Shown here: one piece after another, positions 14,129 through 17,127 of the stretch
Layout: every line of letters begins with the position of its first letter
Numbering within the stretch: the stretch's first letter is position 1
NCBI GenBank assembly: GCA_035307785.1
Contig: DATGHS010000310.1
Location: 1-17,127 of the forward strand
Length of the DNA: 17,127 nt
Direction of reading: 5' to 3'
Origin: DATGHS01 sp035307785
GTDB taxonomy: Bacteria > Planctomycetota > Planctomycetia > Gemmatales > Gemmataceae
Notes under the pieces: generated by a model
The model's database searches: none
What the model was told of the DNA's origin: nothing
The model's input: only the letters and a program-made list of their open reading frames with translations
Position numbers and translations under genes: made by a program

Positions 14129-15124
14129 CTAGGAATTCATTTCTTTAGCCAGCACGGCCACGGCGTAGGCACAGGAGGCCTGCGAGACCTCGGCGCCTAT
14201 TTGCCGGCTCAAGGAAACATATCTTGCCCCGTTACCAAAGGCCGACGACGCCACCCATGTCGCCAGGAATTCGCCGGAGCCGGACAAGATCACCGTCGAC
14301 GGAACGTCTGGCAGGCGGCTAGCCACATTCAAAGCTGCCTTGCGCAAGATCTCGTGTTGTCGATCCGCCACCATTTCTGCCAGGCGAACGATCACCGGTT
14401 CCGGCGTGATTTCAATATCGCCGCCCATCATCCGGGCCAGGCGAGCCAACGCATAGCGGCGTGTGGCCGGGCGGCCATCGGCCGTGTCGTTGTCGTTTTC
14501 GTTCTCTGGCATTCTACCGAGGGTCAGATTAACGTCTTGCATCGTGGCGAAGAACTCGGCCATCCCGTCGCTGCCGAGGAGAGCGCACACTGGTGTGCGG
14601 CGGACGCCGGTGTAGACGAGTTCGCCGCTGAGCAGGCGCTCGGTATCCGTGAAGTTTCGGGCTGTGGGCCGTCCTTGCCACATAGGAATGATATCGCTTG
14701 TGGTCGAACCGACGTCGATCAGAATCGCGCCGCCTTCGCGGGCAAACCTTCCGGCGAAGGTTGCCAGAGCCAGCCAGTTGGCGGCCGCTACCTGCAGCGT
14801 GCGCAGCCGCGCAGTTGCGACGTCGGAAAAATTGCCCGGGGTTTGCCAGACGAGAATCGGCGACGAGCCGGCCGCCGATTCCACCGCGTTGAGGATAGCA
14901 TTCACTCCCTGGCGCTTGGTCTCGTAACAATCGCAAAGTTCGCCGGTCATCGTGACCGCCAGGCGCGCAAACGGCGGCAGCGCGTGGAGCAGACCCTGCA
15001 TTTCCCCGACCAGCCGTTCGGGATGCTTCCACAGCGCGAAGGGGCGCGAGCTTGCAACACCTGAAGTGGTAGCCGCCTTCAGGTTTGCGCCGCCGATGTC
15101 CAGGCCGAGCACTTCATCTACCAT
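14129..15124 (-). CDS. Hydantoinase/oxoprolinase-family protein of the H4MPT-linked C1 pathway (MfnF-like)
   Basis: A 331-aa protein opening with GLDIGGANLKAA, an ASKHA-type phosphate loop, followed by VTMTGELCDCYETKRQGV, LIDVGSTTSDIIP and the RLLSGELVYTGVRRTPV segment. These match the family known as 'probable H4MPT-linked C1 transfer pathway protein', whose archaeal member MfnF condenses the furan diphosphate with glutamyltyramine to make methanofuran's core. It heads a two-gene leftward operon with the amino-acid-kinase gene. A TATATT box 7 nt before the ATG and a TTGTCG 16 bp further upstream suggest a leaderless start. H4MPT/methanofuran genes are established in planctomycetes and methylotrophs; this window has only part of the set. 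Confidence 0.83.
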   Translation of the reverse strand: MVDEVLGLDIGGANLKAATTSGVASSRPFALWKHPERLVGEMQGLLHALPPFARLAVTMTGELCDCYETKRQGVNAILNAVESAAGSSPILVWQTPGNFSDVATARLRTLQVAAANWLALATFAGRFAREGGAILIDVGSTTSDIIPMWQGRPTARNFTDTERLLSGELVYTGVRRTPVCALLGSDGMAEFFATMQDVNLTLGRMPENENDNDTADGRPATRRYALARLARMMGGDIEITPEPVIVRLAEMVADRQHEILRKAALNVASRLPDVPSTVILSGSGEFLATWVASSAFGNGARYVSLSRQIGAEVSQASCAYAVAVLAKEMNS

Positions 15125-15131
15125 GCGAACG

Positions 15132-15159
15132 AATATAGCAATCGGCGCCGTGGCGACAA
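15132..15159 (-). promoter_or_regulatory. Putative promoter of the MfnF-like gene (leaderless type)
   Basis: On the minus strand, a TTGTCG hexamer (15154-15159), a 16-bp spacer and TATATT (15132-15137), then 7 nt to the ATG. No Shine-Dalgarno lies in those 7 nt. A transcript would begin at or next to the start codon. Confidence 0.45.
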
Positions 15160-15283
15160 TTTGGGCGGAGTCGGCAGCCAGCTCATTTTCCGGTATTTGC
15201 CAGAAATGGCCGTGGCCCTACCCGATTTGCCAATAATCTCGCTTGCTGCGGCCGAAAACAGTAATGTCCTTCATGAATCTTTC

Positions 15284-15312
15284 TTGACAAAAGTTCATCT
15301 GACAGATAAAGA
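15284..15312 (+). promoter_or_regulatory. Putative promoter for the FHA gene
   Basis: A consensus TTGACA (15284-15289), a 17-bp spacer and TAAAGA (15307-15312, 3 of 6 matches to TATAAT). It would give a leader of about 45 nt before the ATG at 15365. The -10 match is weak. Confidence 0.45.
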
Positions 15313-15364
15313 TTCCATATAGAGGGATTAGACGGATTATTACGCCCATTCCTGTCTGTTCCGT

Positions 15365-15883
15365 ATGAGCGATCCCCGCTTCAACAGTATTCACCTGGAC
15401 GCGAATCCGCGGCGCGAGCAATATCGCCAGGCGCGGGCTCGTTTAATGGGAGCGTGCGGCTTTCAGACCTTGGCGTTTGACCGCGAGCGCCTGGAGGAAG
15501 AAGACCACGGCCCGCACACGCTCATTGCCAGTCCGGATGAGAAGCCGGTTGATCTCAAATTCTGGCTCGTCGATAACGATGGCATGTACGCGCTCAAGCC
15601 GGGGCTCAACAGCATCGGCCGCATGCCCGACAATGACGTGGTGCTGGCGGACCCCAGCGTTTCGCGCCGGCATTGTGCCATCGTCGTGCATCAGGCCCGT
15701 GGTTGCGAAATCCACGACACGGCTTCGAAGAACGGCACCTTCCTGAACGGCAAGCGGATTAATGGGCCCACGCGACTGGCCTGCGGTGACGTGATCAAAA
15801 TGTGCGACCGCGAAATCATCTTCCAAACGGGCGAAACGCCGCCCGGTGCCGATCATCCCGGCCACTGCCCCACCATCGGATAA
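15365..15883 (+). CDS. FHA-domain protein
   Basis: A 172-aa protein. The first ~60 residues are charged and without a named domain. Residues about 64-155 form a forkhead-associated domain with all core positions: G85-R86 in IGRMPDNDVVL, S100-R-R-H103 in DPSVSRRHC and N123-G-T125 in SKNGTFLNG, then GDVI. FHA domains bind phosphothreonine peptides, so it could read the output of a Ser/Thr kinase. No signal peptide or TM segment. The REC-Hpt gene follows 30 nt downstream and is probably in the same operon. Start choice: no strong ribosome site is visible, but no better in-frame ATG precedes it. Confidence 0.88.
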   Translation: MSDPRFNSIHLDANPRREQYRQARARLMGACGFQTLAFDRERLEEEDHGPHTLIASPDEKPVDLKFWLVDNDGMYALKPGLNSIGRMPDNDVVLADPSVSRRHCAIVVHQARGCEIHDTASKNGTFLNGKRINGPTRLACGDVIKMCDREIIFQTGETPPGADHPGHCPTIG

Positions 15884-15913
15884 CTTTCCGTCATCCATCC
15901 AGGGGGAGTACCT

Positions 15914-16600
15914 ATGCAGGAGCCCCCGTTGCGTGCTTTGCTGATCGAGAGCAGCGCGGTCGCGCGCACCGCCATTCAATTCCAGCTAGAGCAACTTGGT
16001 TATTCCGTTGAAGCCGCCGGCGGCGACACGGAACTATCGGCGATCATCGAGCGTCCCAAGTTCGATCTGCTCTTGATCGACGCGCAAATGGATGCCGAAG
16101 TCGGTTGTTCATCATTTCCTGCTTTCCGCGAGAGCGTTCCCACCATTGTCCTGCTTTCCGAGTTGGATCCGCCTGAAGCAAGAATGAGATTCAAGAACTA
16201 TTTAGTGAAGCCGTTCCAGCGTGAAGCGCTGGCCAAGGCTCTGGCTGCGGTGCGAATGAAGGATGCACCGGCTTCACTGGTGCAAGCGGACGACTTGTTG
16301 ACTCGCCTCGGGGGGAACCGCGAGGTATTGAAGCAAATGGCTGAATTACTGCGTAAGCAAGCCGATGCCTGGCGCGCGGAAATACGGACCGCGCTGGCGC
16401 AGCGCAATGGCGAAGCGCTGCGCCGGCTGGCCCATCAGGCCAAGGGCTCGCTGGCAAACCTCTCCGCACCGCAAGCGGCAGCGGCCGCGCAACAACTCGA
16501 GGACATTGCGAGCCAGGGACAATGGGAGGGCGCCGACGCGGCGCTCTCGAAACTCGAATTAATGGCGGAGCAAGTAGCGCGCGAACTCGCGGCCATGTAA
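15914..16600 (+). CDS. Response-regulator receiver fused to a C-terminal Hpt domain
   Basis: A 228-aa protein with an excellent AGGGGGAG ribosome site (15901-15908). Residues about 5-115 are a receiver domain: acidic Glu12, phospho-acceptor Asp56 in LLLIDAQMD, and Lys99 in YLVKPF. Only one acidic residue precedes the pocket where two are usual. Residues about 125-225 match an Hpt domain with His174 in LAHQAKGSLANLSA. It may move phosphate from its REC aspartate to its own Hpt histidine, or pass phosphate between separate partners; there is no DNA-binding domain. The FHA gene upstream suggests a phospho-signalling module. Confidence 0.85.
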   Translation: MQEPPLRALLIESSAVARTAIQFQLEQLGYSVEAAGGDTELSAIIERPKFDLLLIDAQMDAEVGCSSFPAFRESVPTIVLLSELDPPEARMRFKNYLVKPFQREALAKALAAVRMKDAPASLVQADDLLTRLGGNREVLKQMAELLRKQADAWRAEIRTALAQRNGEALRRLAHQAKGSLANLSAPQAAAAAQQLEDIASQGQWEGADAALSKLELMAEQVARELAAM

Positions 16601-16644
16601 CACGCTTTTTGCCATTTCCTTCTCAAATCATGCGACCGCTAAAC

Positions 16645-16650
16645 TATAAT
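16645..16650 (+). promoter_or_regulatory. Putative -10 box (TATAAT) for the oxidase gene
   Basis: A perfect TATAAT ends 7 nt before the ATG at 16658. No Shine-Dalgarno and no good -35 at the right distance were seen. This fits a leaderless start but is weak evidence alone. Confidence 0.4.
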
Positions 16651-16657
16651 CACCGGC

Positions 16658-17127
16658 ATGCTTGATTTCAGCGATCTTCAGCGCGATGCCTTGCAAAAGC
16701 ACCTTCGCCGGAACATCGAAGGCGAAGTGCGCTTCGATGATACTTCCCGCCGGCTCTATAGCACCGACGCCAGCATTTATCAAATCCGGCCGACTGGCGT
16801 CGTGATTCCGCGCACGCAGCGCGATCTCGTCACCGCGGTGCAGATCGCCATGGAAATGCGCGTGCCGGTCACGCCGCGCGGCGGCGGCACCAGTCTTTCG
16901 GGACAATCCATCGGGCCGGGGCTGATTATCGATTGCAGCAAATTCCTGAACAAAATCTTGAGCATTGACCCGACAGCGCGTACCGTCCGCATTCAGCCCG
17001 GTTTAGTGCTCGAACAACTCAACCGCGAAGTGGGCGAGTACGGCCTGCAATTCGGTCCGGATGTGTCTACGATCAACCGCGCCAACTTGGGCGGGATGAT
17101 CGGCAACAATTCCGCCGGCTCCCGTTC
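16658..17127 (+). CDS. FAD-linked oxidase, GlcD/YdiJ-like (5' part, truncated by window)
   Basis: 156 codons of an open frame with no stop before the window edge. From the ATG at 16658 it reads MLDFSDLQRDALQKHLRR, then VVIPRTQRDLVTAVQIA, the FAD-binding PRGGGTSLSGQSIGPGLIID loop, and GPDVSTINRANLGGMIGNNSAGSRS. This is the start of an FAD_binding_4-type (VAO-family) domain of glycolate/D-lactate/2-hydroxyacid dehydrogenases. The NNSAGSRS motif and N-terminal extension resemble YdiJ-type proteins that continue into an Fe-S domain, but the rest is outside the window. It should oxidise a 2-hydroxyacid and pass electrons on. Confidence 0.85.
   Translation, partial: MLDFSDLQRDALQKHLRRNIEGEVRFDDTSRRLYSTDASIYQIRPTGVVIPRTQRDLVTAVQIAMEMRVPVTPRGGGTSLSGQSIGPGLIIDCSKFLNKILSIDPTARTVRIQPGLVLEQLNREVGEYGLQFGPDVSTINRANLGGMIGNNSAGSR

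Overview
The gene content points to a planctomycete (Planctomycetota). The evidence is an ECF-type sigma factor followed by a very large Ser/Thr kinase with WD40 repeats, a secreted DUF1080 protein, a secreted esterase-like hydrolase, a membrane-anchored multiheme cytochrome c, an archaeal-type aconitase-family (LeuC-like) enzyme and a methanofuran-biosynthesis-like gene pair. The intergenic gaps are full of palindromic repeats. This lineage assignment is inferred from family content; no rRNA or tRNA gene is present.

Layout. 1-1000: a three-hairpin repeat (copy A) and a leftward DUF1080 gene. 1100-5430: an ECF sigma factor and a zinc-finger/kinase/TM/WD40 protein, separated by a ~145-bp inverted repeat. 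5495-7599: a small toxin-antitoxin-like pair with an ATGA overlap, then a 515-aa exported-looking protein with a pseudopilin-like C-terminus. 7650-9190: a secreted alpha/beta hydrolase and a DUF2007/zinc-ribbon protein, bracketed by four different palindromic elements including one good terminator. 9203-11433: leftward pentaheme cytochrome and STAS-domain genes, separated by two head-to-head copies (B, C) of the three-hairpin repeat. 11651-13489: a LeuC-like enzyme, then an antitoxin-like gene with a frameshifted RelE/ParE-like toxin. 13497-15124: a leftward two-gene operon resembling methanofuran biosynthesis (MfnF-like then MfnE-like). 15365-16600: an FHA protein and a REC-Hpt protein. 16658-end: the start of a GlcD/YdiJ-like FAD-linked oxidase, cut by the window edge.

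The main functional themes are signalling (sigma factor plus kinase, STAS, FHA, REC-Hpt), secreted or periplasmic catabolism and electron transfer, and a C1-cofactor pathway marker. The most unusual signal is a ~98-nt element present three times. It has three hairpins, invariant 22- and 10-nt linkers and compensatory stem changes. Three genes (5495, the leftward 15124 gene, and 16658) have a -10-like box only 6-7 nt before the ATG and no Shine-Dalgarno, suggesting leaderless transcripts.
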